A DNA stretch of 64,000 nucleotides from Spartobacteria bacterium (GCA_003134765.1 PLCM01000011.1:62001-126000), one strand, 5' to 3'; counted from the first letter of the stretch, positions 8,429 through 17,731 are shown. The notes: generated by a model not told the origin, from the sequence alone. Made by a program: numbers and translations.

Positions 8429-8582
8429 GTCATCCCGAGCCGCGTAGACGGCGAGGGACCTCGCGGGCGCTCTAGCGCTTCCGCGAAAGGACACCCGTCT
8501 GCCGTCATCGGACGCTTTATGATTCGCGGTAGCGGAGTTTGCGGATGTGAAGTCCCTCGCCCTCTGCGCGGCTCGGGATGAC
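8429..8582. repeat. D-family repeat, long form
   Basis: A 154-bp imperfect palindrome with GTCATCCCGAGCCGCG at one end and CGCGGCTCGGGATGAC at the other, and inner arms around GCGCTTCCGCGAAA and ATTCGCGGTAGCGG. The element at 10466-10618 has the same plan and size. With the next element it fills the 297 bp between the permease and the gamma-glutamyltransferase gene; no gene is seen there. Confidence 0.8.
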
Positions 8583-8608
8583 ACGCCGATATGAATGGCA
8601 AGTTTCCA

Positions 8609-8699
8609 GTCATCCTGAGCGAAGCGCAGCGGAGTCGAAGGATTCCGAGGATCGTCGCGCGACTCTCAACGGGATCCCTCGACTTCGCTCGGGATGACA
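8609..8699. repeat. D-family repeat, short form
   Basis: Nearly the same sequence as the copy at 6961-7050 (GTCATCCTGAGCGAAGCGC to CGACTTCGCTCGGGATGAC), differing mainly in the loop. It ends 13 bp before the next start codon, so it occupies the leader of that gene. Confidence 0.85.
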
Positions 8700-8712
8700 G
8701 GTAATTTTCGCC

Positions 8713-10443
8713 ATGAACCGACTCGCTTTTCTCGGGTTGCTTTCCTCTATCGCCGTCTCTTCGCTCTTCGGCCAGATCGATCGGATCACCGGCAAGCCGT
8801 TCGCCACGCGCTCCGAGGTGCTCGCGCGCCACGGGATGGTTTGCACGAGTGTCCCGCTCGCCACGCAGGTCGGCCTCGATATTTTGGAGCGCGGCGGCAA
8901 CGCCATTGACGCAGCGATCGCCACCAACGCGACCCTCGGACTGATGGAGCCGGTCTCGAACGGAATCGGGGGCGATCTTTTCGCGATCGTTTACAGCGCG
9001 AAGGAAAACAAGCTCTACGGATTGAACGGCAGCGGACGATCCCCGCTCGGGCTGAGCTATGAGCAGATGAAAGCCGAGCTCGAAAAGTTACGCCGCACAA
9101 CCATTCCGCCGCGCGGCATGCTGCCCATCAGTGTGCCGGGAACGGTGGATGCGTGGAGCGAGTTGCATAAGAAATTCGGCAAACTCACGCTCAGTGACGA
9201 CCTTGCCCCCGCGGCGAAGTATGCCGAGGAAGGTTTCCCGGTCACGGAGCTCATCGCGTTCTACTGGCACTTCGGGCCGGAACTGTACAAGGATTTGCCC
9301 GGAGCTTTTCTCGAAACTTACACGCTCGATGGCAAAGGGCGCACGCCGGCGAAAGGTGACATCTTCAAGAACCCGGCGCTGGCCCGCAGCCTTCGCCTGA
9401 TCGGCGAGAAAGGCCGGGACGCTTATTACAAAGGCGAGATCGCGGACAAGATCGACGCGTTCATGCAGGCGAATGGCGGTTACCTGCGCAAAGCGGATTT
9501 CGAAAAACACGCCTCCACCTGGGTCGATCCCGTTTCCGTGAATTATCGCGGTTACGACGTTTTCGAGCTGCCGCCAAACGGGCAGGGGATCGCGACTTTG
9601 CAGATATTGAACATGCTCGAAGGCTTCGATCTCAAGTCGATGGGCTACAATTCGCCCGCGGCTTTGCACGCTATGATCGAGGCGAAGAAAATCGCGTGGG
9701 CCGATCGCGCGAAGTTTTATGCCGATCCCGCGTTCGCAAAGATTCCGCTGGCCGGGTTGCTCTCGAAATCCTACGCAGCTGAACGCCGCAAGCTCATCGA
9801 TCCCACGCGCGCGTCCCGGAAAATCGCGCCAGGCAATCCGGCGCTGAAAGACGGAGACACGATTTACATGTGCACCGCCGATGACGAAGGCAACATGGTC
9901 AGCCTCATCCAGAGCAACTACCGCGGAATGGGCAGCGGTATCGTCGTGCCCGGTCTCGGCTTCATGTTTCAGGATCGCGGCGAATTATTCTCGATGGAGC
10001 CCGGTCACGCGAACGTTTACGCGCCGGGCAAACGCCCGTTTCACACTATCATCCCGGGCTTCGTCATGAAGGACGGCAAACCGTGGGAAGCGTTCGGTGT
10101 CATGGGCGGCGGTATGCAACCTCAGGGCCACGTGCAGGTGCTGACCAACCAGATTGATTTCGGCATGAGTGTGCAGGAAGCCGGTGACGCTTCGCGCTGG
10201 CAGCACGAGGGCGATGCCGAACCGACTGGCGAAAAGCTGACGGAAACCGGCGGCTACGTGAACCTGGAGAGCGGCGTCCCCTTCGAGACCGTGCGCGAGT
10301 TAAAGAAAAAGGGCCACGACGTCCGCTTCGACCTCGGTGGTTACGGCGGTTACCAGGCGATCAAGGTGGAGATGCACGACGGCCAGCGCGTTTATGTCGG
10401 CGCCAGCGAAGGCCGGAAGGACGGCCAGGCGGCGGGGTACTAG
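8713..10443 (+). CDS. ggt: Gamma-glutamyltransferase family protein, secreted
   Basis: A 576-residue Ntn-hydrolase of the gamma-glutamyltransferase family, which cleaves gamma-glutamyl bonds of glutathione and related compounds in the periplasm. A signal peptide (MNRLAFLGLLSSIAVSSLFGQ) is followed by the large-subunit signatures (ILERGGNAIDAAIATN, GLMEPVSNGIGGDLFAIVY and LPPNGQGIATLQ). The autoprocessing and catalytic threonine is probably Thr383 in DGDTIYMCTADDEGN. Classical enzymes have T-T-H at this point, whereas here it is T-I-Y. The small subunit carries DRGELFSMEPGHANVYAPG and GVMGGGMQPQGHVQV. This places it in a divergent branch of the family, where acylase activity is also possible. 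It is flanked on both sides by D-family repeats. Confidence 0.9.
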   Translation: MNRLAFLGLLSSIAVSSLFGQIDRITGKPFATRSEVLARHGMVCTSVPLATQVGLDILERGGNAIDAAIATNATLGLMEPVSNGIGGDLFAIVYSAKENKLYGLNGSGRSPLGLSYEQMKAELEKLRRTTIPPRGMLPISVPGTVDAWSELHKKFGKLTLSDDLAPAAKYAEEGFPVTELIAFYWHFGPELYKDLPGAFLETYTLDGKGRTPAKGDIFKNPALARSLRLIGEKGRDAYYKGEIADKIDAFMQANGGYLRKADFEKHASTWVDPVSVNYRGYDVFELPPNGQGIATLQILNMLEGFDLKSMGYNSPAALHAMIEAKKIAWADRAKFYADPAFAKIPLAGLLSKSYAAERRKLIDPTRASRKIAPGNPALKDGDTIYMCTADDEGNMVSLIQSNYRGMGSGIVVPGLGFMFQDRGELFSMEPGHANVYAPGKRPFHTIIPGFVMKDGKPWEAFGVMGGGMQPQGHVQVLTNQIDFGMSVQEAGDASRWQHEGDAEPTGEKLTETGGYVNLESGVPFETVRELKKKGHDVRFDLGGYGGYQAIKVEMHDGQRVYVGASEGRKDGQAAGY

Positions 10444-10465
10444 ATGGATGCTGACAAAATGCGAT

Positions 10466-10618
10466 GTCATTCCGAGCCGGGGAGACGGCGAGGGACCCCG
10501 CAGGCGCTCAATCGCTTCCGCGAAACAACGTGCCAATACGTCATCGAACGCCTGATGTTTCGCGGCAGCGGAAATTGCAATTGAGAGGTCTCTCGCCGTC
10601 TGCGCCGCTCGGGATGAC
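10466..10618. repeat. D-family repeat, long form
   Basis: A 153-bp palindrome with the same architecture as 8429-8582: GTCATTCCGAGCCGGGG to CGCCGCTCGGGATGAC at the ends and GCTTCCGCGAAAC to TTTCGCGGCAGCGG inside. It sits between convergent genes. Confidence 0.8.
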
Positions 10619-10643
10619 ACGCAAGAAAAACGCGTGAGTGTTA

Positions 10644-12224
10644 TTAAAGCGTTTTTAAGTACTCCATCAGGTCGCGCTTTTGCTCGGCGGACAGCTTCGT
10701 CCCGTAGTCGTGGCCGGCGTTGGAATTTCCTTCGATCGCGGTGTCCAAAACGTAAGCGCCGTCATCGGTGTAACCCATTTGATTCGCATCGTATTCTCGC
10801 GAGCCGCGATGGAAGGTTTTTGCGCGTTGCGACGGCGCCGTCAGCAACTCCTGCATGGTGCGCACCGAACCGTTGTGCAAATAGGGCGAACGGGCCCAGA
10901 CGCCACCAAGGGTCGCCGCAAAATATTTTCCCGTGCTCCGAACCCCGAACTCCTTCGGCGGTTCGTAACCGGCTGTTTCCAACTCGGCGAGAAACTTGTT
11001 GAAGCCTTCAGCCTGCTTCTCCGTGAACAATTCCGCGCGATGGGGATCGGTCCCGACTTCCGCGATTGAATACAAACGCTTGTCGCTCTCCGGACAGCCG
11101 TGGCACGAAGCGCATTTTGATTCGAAATGTGCCGCCCCGCGTTTCGCCGCGGTCCGGTCGATGGCAAACGGGTATTTCGGTGGCCGGATGCTTTCGGAAA
11201 GATCGGTTTGCCGTTTCACCGTCGCGAAATCCAGATCGCCCTGCTTTCCGTGAAGCGGCGCCCCAAGACCGAGCGTGGCCAGGAGATTCCTCGCGATCGG
11301 AGATTTGGTGTTGCCGTCCCAGTGCACCCACGTTCGCTGGTCGATGTTCCAAACCAATCCGAACTTTGTGGGCGCGTAAGGCTGCGGTGCGTTGAGAAGC
11401 GCCGCGGAAAGCAGGCCGAAGGCATCGTTACGCCCGGGGCCGGAAGCCGGTGGGATTTTGTCGGGCGGTTGGTCCGGGACGTGGAGCGCCGCGCGAATAT
11501 TGTGAAAAAGCTTGAGCATTGAATGCGCGAGTTCCGGAAGTCCGGCCGCATCCTTTCCCAATTGCAACTCATTGGCGGCGATTTGGTGAAGCTCGCCTGG
11601 CCCAAACTCCTTCGATCCGAAAGGGTCCGCGGCCATTCTTTCCGTGATGCCGGCCTGTTGCGCATCCCACGCGCGATCCAATGCGCTCCCGTCCTTCCCT
11701 TCGGGATTGTCCGGTCCGGCGAAGTAAGCATTCAGAAACAACTTCATGTTTGCGGGCTCGGACGTCTTGAAGGTTGAGACCAGGACGGCGCCGAAGAATG
11801 CTTCGACATTGAAATGGCTGGTGGCGCCAAGAATCCGAATCGGTTCCTTACTGGCGCTGGAATTGATCTGCGCCACGTGGCACGACGCGCAATTGATTCC
11901 GACGGCTGAGAGACCGGCGAGATGTTTAACCTCTGCTTTTCGGCTGAACCCAATCGGCCAGCCAAATTTTGGATCGGGAATCAAACCGAGATAGGCCAGG
12001 TCGGACGCTGGAAATAGATCGGGATAGATTTTGATGAATGCGCGCAACACACGTTCAGGCACGACTTCCGTGCTCATCGAGCCGTGGAGAAAGAATTCGA
12101 GATCATCCGCGGACCATTTCGGAATTTGGGCGGAATCGATTTTCACCTTTGCCGGCTGATCGGGAATGGCGGCGGCGGCGGCCACCGAACCTGCGATGGC
12201 CAGGACTGAAAGGATCCCTTTCAT
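10644..12224 (-). CDS. Dihaem c-type cytochrome, RoxA/peroxidase-like
   Basis: A 526-residue secreted cytochrome c with a signal peptide ending near AAAAAIPDQ. It has two CxxCH haem sites, CASCH at 112-116 and CASCH at 371-375. The C-terminal half has the segment YFAATLGGVWARSPYLHNGS (about 437-456), the 'LHNGS' motif common to the cytochrome-c-peroxidase/RoxA superfamily. The wide spacing between the two haem sites and the overall length are closest, as far as I can judge, to RoxA/LatA-like dihaem oxygenases or to uncharacterised cytochromes related to them. A periplasmic redox role is safe; the substrate is not known. It is transcribed divergently from the lipid operon, 98 bp away. Confidence 0.82.
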   Translation of the reverse strand: MKGILSVLAIAGSVAAAAAIPDQPAKVKIDSAQIPKWSADDLEFFLHGSMSTEVVPERVLRAFIKIYPDLFPASDLAYLGLIPDPKFGWPIGFSRKAEVKHLAGLSAVGINCASCHVAQINSSASKEPIRILGATSHFNVEAFFGAVLVSTFKTSEPANMKLFLNAYFAGPDNPEGKDGSALDRAWDAQQAGITERMAADPFGSKEFGPGELHQIAANELQLGKDAAGLPELAHSMLKLFHNIRAALHVPDQPPDKIPPASGPGRNDAFGLLSAALLNAPQPYAPTKFGLVWNIDQRTWVHWDGNTKSPIARNLLATLGLGAPLHGKQGDLDFATVKRQTDLSESIRPPKYPFAIDRTAAKRGAAHFESKCASCHGCPESDKRLYSIAEVGTDPHRAELFTEKQAEGFNKFLAELETAGYEPPKEFGVRSTGKYFAATLGGVWARSPYLHNGSVRTMQELLTAPSQRAKTFHRGSREYDANQMGYTDDGAYVLDTAIEGNSNAGHDYGTKLSAEQKRDLMEYLKTL

Positions 12225-12322
12225 CGCGCGGGATCGTAGAAAGCGGCGCTAACGATGTAAAGCCGCCGATTGACCCTTCGGCCAGAAAACCGTACAAACC
12301 GAAACCACTCGCCCTGGCTCCC

Positions 12323-12988
12323 ATGGCCCAATACGAACCAACTTCGCGAAGGCCAATCGGCGAGGGGTTTCGAGCGACCGCGCGGATCGCGACCGCGCTC
12401 TGCGTCCGGCTCAACGTCCATCCCGATGCGATCTCGTACGCGTCCATTGTCGCAGCCGCGATCGCCACCTTCTGTTTTTGGAAATCCGGCCTGCATCCGT
12501 GGCTGCTTTTCATCGCGCCACTGTTTTGTTATCTCCGCCTCTGGTTCAACATGCTCGACGGGATGGTGGCGCTGGCTTCCGGCAAAGCGAGCTGGCGCGG
12601 TGAGATCCTGAACGATCTGCCGGACCGCGTTTCCGATGTGCTGATCTTTGCCGGGGTTGCGCACAGCGGCTGGATGAATCCGTTCCTCGGATATTGGGCG
12701 GCGCTGTTCGCGCTCCTGACGGCTTACGTCGGCATGTTCGGACAGGCGGTCGGCGTGCAACGCGAATTCAGCGGTGTGATGTCGAAGCCATGGCGGATGG
12801 TGACGCTGCACGCCGGGGCGTGGCTGACCCTGGGGTATTTTTGGTGGAACCACAGCGCGTTGGCGTTGGGAGACTTGACGATTCTCGACTGGGCCTGCCT
12901 TATTATCGTGGCAGGCTGCCTGCAAACGATGGCCATCCGGTTAAGGCGAATCATGGCAGCGTTGCAGGCAAAATCCGCCTCTCATTAA
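12323..12988 (+). CDS. CDP-alcohol phosphatidyltransferase-like protein (YnbA-like)
   Basis: A 221-residue polytopic membrane protein of the CDP-alcohol phosphatidyltransferase family, which transfers a phosphatidyl group from CDP-diacylglycerol to an alcohol. The active-site region is N76-x-x-D79-G80-x-x-A-L, then G93-x3-N97-x3-D101-x3-D105. The canonical motif is D-x2-D-G-x2-A-R-x8-9-G-x3-D-x3-D, so the first and third Asp are Asn and Arg is Leu. E. coli YnbA shows the same D-to-N pattern as far as I recall, and gene order supports that match. The ATG at 12323 removes an improbable N-terminal extension. The stop overlaps the next start by one base (TAATG). First gene of the operon. Confidence 0.82.
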   Translation: MAQYEPTSRRPIGEGFRATARIATALCVRLNVHPDAISYASIVAAAIATFCFWKSGLHPWLLFIAPLFCYLRLWFNMLDGMVALASGKASWRGEILNDLPDRVSDVLIFAGVAHSGWMNPFLGYWAALFALLTAYVGMFGQAVGVQREFSGVMSKPWRMVTLHAGAWLTLGYFWWNHSALALGDLTILDWACLIIVAGCLQTMAIRLRRIMAALQAKSASH

Positions 12989-13941
12989 TGTCCCCGCACC
13001 ACGCGTTGCACGATGCGATTTTTCTCGCTTACCTGCGCGTCATCTTCGTCTCCCTTTTCATGGGAGGAATTGTCCTCGGCGTTTTGCACTGGGGTTTCAA
13101 AAAGGACCTGGGCCCGATCTGGAGCACATATCGCTCGTGGCTCGTGCTCGCGCCCATCGGCCTGACCGCGATCTTCGCGGGCCGCGTGCCGACGATCATC
13201 GGGATCACCCTGCTGGCGATCTTCGGTTTCAAGGAATTCGCCCGCGCCTCGGGACTGTATCGTGACTGGTGGATGACGGGCGTGGTTTACACGGGCATCA
13301 TCGCGGTCGGCACGGCTTCCCTGATGTCGCATCCGCGCGGCGAAGAACCGGGCCCGGGCTGGTTTGGATTTTTTGTCGCCGTACCGGTGTTTGCGATCGC
13401 GTCCATTCTGCTCATCCCGATTTTGCGTAACCGGGCGCGCGGCGAGCTGCAACGAATGTCGCTGGGCATCGTGGGCTTCGTCTACATCGGCTGGATGTTC
13501 GGTCATCTCGGTTTTCTGGCGAATTCGGTCAACGCCTATGGTTTTCTTCTCTACGTGATTTTCGCGACCGAGTTGAGCGACGTGGCCGCGTTCACCTTCG
13601 GGCGGCTCTTTGGACGCCATCCATTACGGAGCGAAATCAGTCCAAAGAAAACCTGGGAAGGCGCGCTCGGCGCGCTCGCGGTGTCGATGGCGTTGCCCTG
13701 GCTGCTCCGGTTTTCCTTTCCCGGGTTTGGCCCATGGCAGTTGTTCCTGACCGGCCTCATCGTTGGCATCGGCGGCCAGTTGGGCGATCTTTCCATCAGC
13801 GTGATCAAACGTGACATCGGCACGAAGGACATGGGCGCGCTGATTCCCGGCCATGGCGGAATTCTCGATCGGATCGACAGTCTTATTTACGTCGCGCCGC
13901 TCTTTCTTCACATGGCCAATTACTCCAATCAGCTGCGATGA
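12988..13941 (+). CDS. Phosphatidate cytidylyltransferase (CdsA/YnbB-like)
   Basis: A 317-residue polytopic protein of the CdsA family, which makes CDP-diacylglycerol from CTP and phosphatidate. The family signature is clear in the last third: S-P-K-K-T-W-E-G, then 'GGQLGDLSISVIKRDIGTKD' and 'GALIPGHGGILDRIDSL', with the metal-binding aspartates in QLGDL and ILDRIDS. About eight membrane helices precede or accompany it. It corresponds to YnbB in gene order. Translation is coupled at both ends: its start shares a base with the ynbA-like stop and its TGA overlaps the plsC ATG (ATGA). Supplying a CDP-lipid to the neighbouring transferase is the obvious role. Confidence 0.9.
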   Translation: MSPHHALHDAIFLAYLRVIFVSLFMGGIVLGVLHWGFKKDLGPIWSTYRSWLVLAPIGLTAIFAGRVPTIIGITLLAIFGFKEFARASGLYRDWWMTGVVYTGIIAVGTASLMSHPRGEEPGPGWFGFFVAVPVFAIASILLIPILRNRARGELQRMSLGIVGFVYIGWMFGHLGFLANSVNAYGFLLYVIFATELSDVAAFTFGRLFGRHPLRSEISPKKTWEGALGALAVSMALPWLLRFSFPGFGPWQLFLTGLIVGIGGQLGDLSISVIKRDIGTKDMGALIPGHGGILDRIDSLIYVAPLFLHMANYSNQLR

Positions 13942-14666
13942 AGCGGTGGCAATACGAGCCGGCGGCCGATCTCGATCAACGGCTGATCGAGCGGCTCCGC
14001 AATTTCCCCCGCGAACCCGACATGCTCGTCTATGGAATGCGCTCGATTGTGGCGCTAATCATCCGCGGATTGCTCCGCACGTATTGCCGCTTTGAAATTA
14101 TCGGTGAAGAACATCTCCGGAGTAATCGTTCCTTCGTCCTGGTGGCGAATCACTCCAGTCATCTCGATACCGTCTGTCTCCTGGCCGGTTTGCCCCTGCG
14201 TCGGCTGCATCGCGCCTTTCCCGCGGCGGCGGCCGATTATTTTTTCAAGAGCGTGCCGCGCACGTGGATCGCCACGGTGGTGGTAAACGCGTTGCCGTTT
14301 GCCCGTCAGACGCAGGTCCGGCAGAGCCTCGCCATCTGTGGCGAGCTGCTGGCGAACGCAGGCAATGTTCTGATCATTTTTCCAGAGGGAACCCGCTCCA
14401 CTACCGGCGAGATGAGGGAATTCAAAGCGGGCATTGGCGCTCTGGTCGCCGGGCGGGACGTGCCCGTTTTGCCCTGCTATCTTGACGGCGCCTTTCGCGC
14501 CTGGCCGAAAGGCAGCCGGTGGCCGCGGCCCCGCAAGGTGCGGCTGATCATCGGCGCGCCCCGCAATTACGCGGCGCTTCCTTCCGACAAGAGTGCGAGC
14601 GTTGCCATCGCCGCCGAACTTCATTCCGCGGTGAAAGAACTGGCCCAACAACATGCAAGCCGCTGA
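13938..14666 (+). CDS. PlsC-type 1-acylglycerol-3-phosphate acyltransferase
   Basis: A 242-residue acyltransferase of the PlsC family, which adds the second acyl chain to lysophosphatidate or a related lysolipid. The catalytic H-x4-D is H72-SSHL-D77 in NHSSHLD, and the substrate-binding F-P-E-G-T-R is at 148-153. There is a hydrophobic segment around residues 36-48. The E. coli ynb cluster has no such gene, as far as I recall, so this is an addition. It would supply phosphatidate to the cytidylyltransferase. It overlaps both neighbours (4 nt and 14 nt). Confidence 0.92.
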   Translation: MKRWQYEPAADLDQRLIERLRNFPREPDMLVYGMRSIVALIIRGLLRTYCRFEIIGEEHLRSNRSFVLVANHSSHLDTVCLLAGLPLRRLHRAFPAAAADYFFKSVPRTWIATVVVNALPFARQTQVRQSLAICGELLANAGNVLIIFPEGTRSTTGEMREFKAGIGALVAGRDVPVLPCYLDGAFRAWPKGSRWPRPRKVRLIIGAPRNYAALPSDKSASVAIAAELHSAVKELAQQHASR

Positions 14667-16419
14667 AGCAACAATGATCTCCTGGGACGGGGTCGAGCTG
14701 TTCTATCGGTCGTGGATCCCGAAGGACCCGACCGACAAGGCGCTGCTCCTGTTCCATCGCGGGCACGAACATTCCGGCCGCTGGTCGGAAGTCGTCGAGA
14801 TGCTCGGCCTGGAGGACGTCGCGATTTTCGCGTGGGACGCACGCGGGCACGGCCGGTCGGCGGGCGAACGCGGCGCTGCGGAAAATTTCGGAGCGATGGT
14901 GAAAGACGTGGACGCGTTCGTGCGCCATGTCCGCGACCATCACGGCTCCGCGCTGGAAAACATGATCGTGCTCGCGCACAGCGTCGGCGCGGTCTCGGTC
15001 TCGGCCTGGGTCCACGATTACGCGCCGCCGATCCGCGCCATGATTCTCGCCACGCCCGCGTTTCGCGTCCGGCTCTACGTCCCGCTCGCGATCCCGTCAC
15101 TGCGGCTCAAACAAAAATTCGTCGGGCCCGGTTATGTGAAGAGCTACGTGAAAGCGAAGATGCTCACTCACGATCCGGTGCAGGCCGCGCTTTACGACGC
15201 CGATCCGCTGATCTTCCGGCAAATCGCGGTGAACGTCCTGATCGGTCTTCATGATGCCGGCACCCGCCTTCTGGCCGACGCCGGTGCGATCAACGTCCCT
15301 ACGCTCCTGCTCTCCGCCGGTCGCGACTGGGTAGTCAGCCTGAAGGCGCAGCGCCAGTTCTTCAACGGCCTCTCGTCGCCTGTGAAACGAATGCACGTTT
15401 TTCCTGCGGCCTATCACGCTCTTTTTCACGAGCGCGAGAGAGCGCAAGTGGTCGATCGGGTGCGCGATTTCGTTCAGGAGCGATTCGCCAAACCGATTGA
15501 GCCTCCGTCGTTGCTCGAGGCTGACAAATACGGCCACACCTGGGAAGAGTTTGAGCGCCTGAAACTCCGCGGCAGCCCGCACTTCGCCCTGATCCGCGGC
15601 GGAATGAAAACCGGCGGGCGCCTGAGCAAAGGAATCGATCTGGGCTGGCGCAGCGGTTTCGATTCCGGTTTGACGCTCGACTACGTTTATGAAAACAAGG
15701 CCCAGGGATCCACCGCGCTCGGTCGCCTGATCGATCGCAATTATTTGAACAGCCCCGGCTGGCGCGGCATTCGGGAACGCAAGAAGAACCTGGAAACACT
15801 ATTGCGCCGCGTCATCCAGAAAACGCGGGCGGAGCAACGGGCGGTGCGGATCGTCGACATCGCCGCGGGCGGAGGCCGTTATCTGCTCGAGACGATGCGT
15901 GCGCTGCCCGAAATTCCGATGACGGCGCTGGTGCGAGATTATAAACAGGAGAACGTCGATGCCGCCGCGCGGCTCGCCGCGGAACTTGGCCTAACGAATG
16001 TTACCGTGGCGACGGGCGACGCATTCGATCGCGCTTCGCTGGCCGCGATCGAGCCGCGACCGACGATCGGCATCGTCTCCGGCTTGTTCGAATTATTTCC
16101 AGAGAACGATGGCGTGCTGGCTTCGTTGCGCGGCCTGGCGGAGGCGATCGAGCCGGGCGGCTATCTCATTTACACGAACCAACCCTGGCATCCGCAGATG
16201 GAATTCATCGCGCGCGTTTTGCGCAATCGCGAAGACCAGCCGTGGATCATGCGCCGGCGAACGACCGCGGAGATGGACGAACTCGTTCGCACCGCCGGCT
16301 TCGAAAAGATTGAGATGGAAGTGGACGAGTGGGGGATGTTCACCGTGTCGGTCGCGCGGAGAGGTGGATCGACCGCTCCCGCGCTCAATGCTAAGAATGG
16401 CGCCAATGGCGCACAATAG
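14653..16419 (+). CDS. Alpha/beta hydrolase-methyltransferase fusion (YnbC-like)
   Basis: A 588-residue fusion. Residues 1-280 are a lysophospholipase-like alpha/beta hydrolase (Hydrolase_4 type): the LFHRGHEHSGRW loop, nucleophile Ser110 in VLAHSVGAV, Asp225 in LLSAGRDWVV and His255 in PAAYHALFH. Residues about 300-580 are a class I SAM-dependent methyltransferase with motif I VDIAAGGGRYL at 401-411 and the later GLFELFPEND and EPGGYLIYTNQPWHPQME segments. The same fusion is found in E. coli YnbC. It starts 14 nt inside plsC. One enzyme could remove an acyl chain and the other methylate a head group or lipid; both are inference. The first ATG (14653) is used; 14674 is the next option. Confidence 0.88.
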   Translation: MQAAEATMISWDGVELFYRSWIPKDPTDKALLLFHRGHEHSGRWSEVVEMLGLEDVAIFAWDARGHGRSAGERGAAENFGAMVKDVDAFVRHVRDHHGSALENMIVLAHSVGAVSVSAWVHDYAPPIRAMILATPAFRVRLYVPLAIPSLRLKQKFVGPGYVKSYVKAKMLTHDPVQAALYDADPLIFRQIAVNVLIGLHDAGTRLLADAGAINVPTLLLSAGRDWVVSLKAQRQFFNGLSSPVKRMHVFPAAYHALFHERERAQVVDRVRDFVQERFAKPIEPPSLLEADKYGHTWEEFERLKLRGSPHFALIRGGMKTGGRLSKGIDLGWRSGFDSGLTLDYVYENKAQGSTALGRLIDRNYLNSPGWRGIRERKKNLETLLRRVIQKTRAEQRAVRIVDIAAGGGRYLLETMRALPEIPMTALVRDYKQENVDAAARLAAELGLTNVTVATGDAFDRASLAAIEPRPTIGIVSGLFELFPENDGVLASLRGLAEAIEPGGYLIYTNQPWHPQMEFIARVLRNREDQPWIMRRRTTAEMDELVRTAGFEKIEMEVDEWGMFTVSVARRGGSTAPALNAKNGANGAQ

Positions 16420-17731
16420 ATCCACCCAGCTCGCCGCGTCGATCGGACTCTCGGCCCTTTTTCTAATCGTCTACGGCTGGTGCAATTGGTTCACGGCGCA
16501 ACGGACCGATGTGCCGACGCTGTTCTTCGAATGGGAACGCTCCATCCCTTTCGTGCCGCTCATGATCGTGCCCTACATGTCGATCGATCTGTTTTTTGTC
16601 GCGGGCCCTTTCCTTTGCGGCAGCAAGCGCGAGCTGGCCACCCTTGTAAAGCGCATGGGCACGGCCATTCTGGTCGCCGGCCTTTGCTTCTCACTCTTTC
16701 CTTTGCGCTTCGCTTTCGCGCGCGAACCGGTCCGCGGCTGGCTCGGTAACGTTTTCGATTGGTTTCAGGGAATCGACCGGCCCTACAATTTGCTCCCGTC
16801 GCTCCACATCGCGCTTTGCCTGATCCTCTCGGAATTATATGCGAGGCATACGCGCGGCTTCCTGCGATTCTCGTCGAATCTCTGGTTTGTCCTAATCGGG
16901 CTTTCCGCCGTGCTGACTTACCAGCACCACCTCCTGGATGTCGTGGGCGGTTTCGCGCTCGGCGCCTACTGCCTCTATTTCATTCGCGAGCCGACGCCGC
17001 GTTTGCCCGCGAACGGGAACCGGCGAATAGGTGCGAGGTACGCCATCGGCGCGCTCTTTCTCGCCGGCTTGATGCTGGTTCTCTGGCCGTGGGGTGCATT
17101 TTTGATCTGGCCCATTGTGTCGTTAGGCATTGCGGCGACCGCTTATTTCGGCGCGGGCCCCGGGATTTTTCGAAAACGCGATGGCCGCTTGCCTTGGACC
17201 GCGTGGTGGGCTCAGGGTCCGGTCTTGTTAGGCCAGGAAATATCCCGGCGCTATTATCGCCGGCAATGCCGCGCCTGGGATGAATTGATGCCGCGGGTTT
17301 GGATCGGGAGCGTGCTGAGTCGTGGCGAAGCGGCCGTCGCGGTCCGCGAAGGAGTGACGGCAGTTGTCGATCTCACGGCGGAGTTCTCCGAGGCGGCCCC
17401 ATTTCGCCGGGTTACTTACCGGAATATTCCAGTCCTCGACCTGACCGCGCCGACGGTGGAACAACTGCATGAAATGGCAATTTTCATCGAGGAAGAATCG
17501 AGAAAGGGGATCGTCTACATTCACTGCAAGATCGGCTATTCACGAACGGCGGCCGCTGCCGCCGCTTTTCTGCTTCGGACCGGCAAAGCCGGGACAGTCT
17601 CGGAAGCGATTCATCTTCTCCGCCAGGTTCGGCCCACCATTGTAATTCGCCCGGAAGTGATGACGGCTTTGCGCGAGTTCGCGAACAACCGAACGGTTTT
17701 TCCTCGCCTCCACGAAGCGCTACTCCAATAA
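16406..17731 (+). CDS. PAP2-dual-specificity phosphatase fusion (YnbD-like)
   Basis: About 441 residues. Residues 10-250 form a membrane-embedded PAP2-type phosphatase with RPYNLLPSLHIAL (PSLH at 131-134) and HHLLDVVGG (His175 and Asp179). Residues about 290-430 form a cytosolic dual-specificity phosphatase with the active-site loop HCKIGYSRT (Cys374, Arg380). E. coli YnbD has the same layout. It would dephosphorylate a lipid or head-group phosphate in the pathway of this operon. The start lies inside the ynbC-like 3' end; ATG codons at 16388, 16397 and 16406 are all possible, and 16406 leaves the smallest overlap. Confidence 0.86.
   Translation: MAHNRSTQLAASIGLSALFLIVYGWCNWFTAQRTDVPTLFFEWERSIPFVPLMIVPYMSIDLFFVAGPFLCGSKRELATLVKRMGTAILVAGLCFSLFPLRFAFAREPVRGWLGNVFDWFQGIDRPYNLLPSLHIALCLILSELYARHTRGFLRFSSNLWFVLIGLSAVLTYQHHLLDVVGGFALGAYCLYFIREPTPRLPANGNRRIGARYAIGALFLAGLMLVLWPWGAFLIWPIVSLGIAATAYFGAGPGIFRKRDGRLPWTAWWAQGPVLLGQEISRRYYRRQCRAWDELMPRVWIGSVLSRGEAAVAVREGVTAVVDLTAEFSEAAPFRRVTYRNIPVLDLTAPTVEQLHEMAIFIEEESRKGIVYIHCKIGYSRTAAAAAAFLLRTGKAGTVSEAIHLLRQVRPTIVIRPEVMTALREFANNRTVFPRLHEALLQ

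Noticed and set aside
10644..12224. Classical dihaem cytochrome c peroxidase
   Set aside because: The haem sites are about 255 residues apart and the protein is much longer than CcpA; RoxA-like or unknown is safer.
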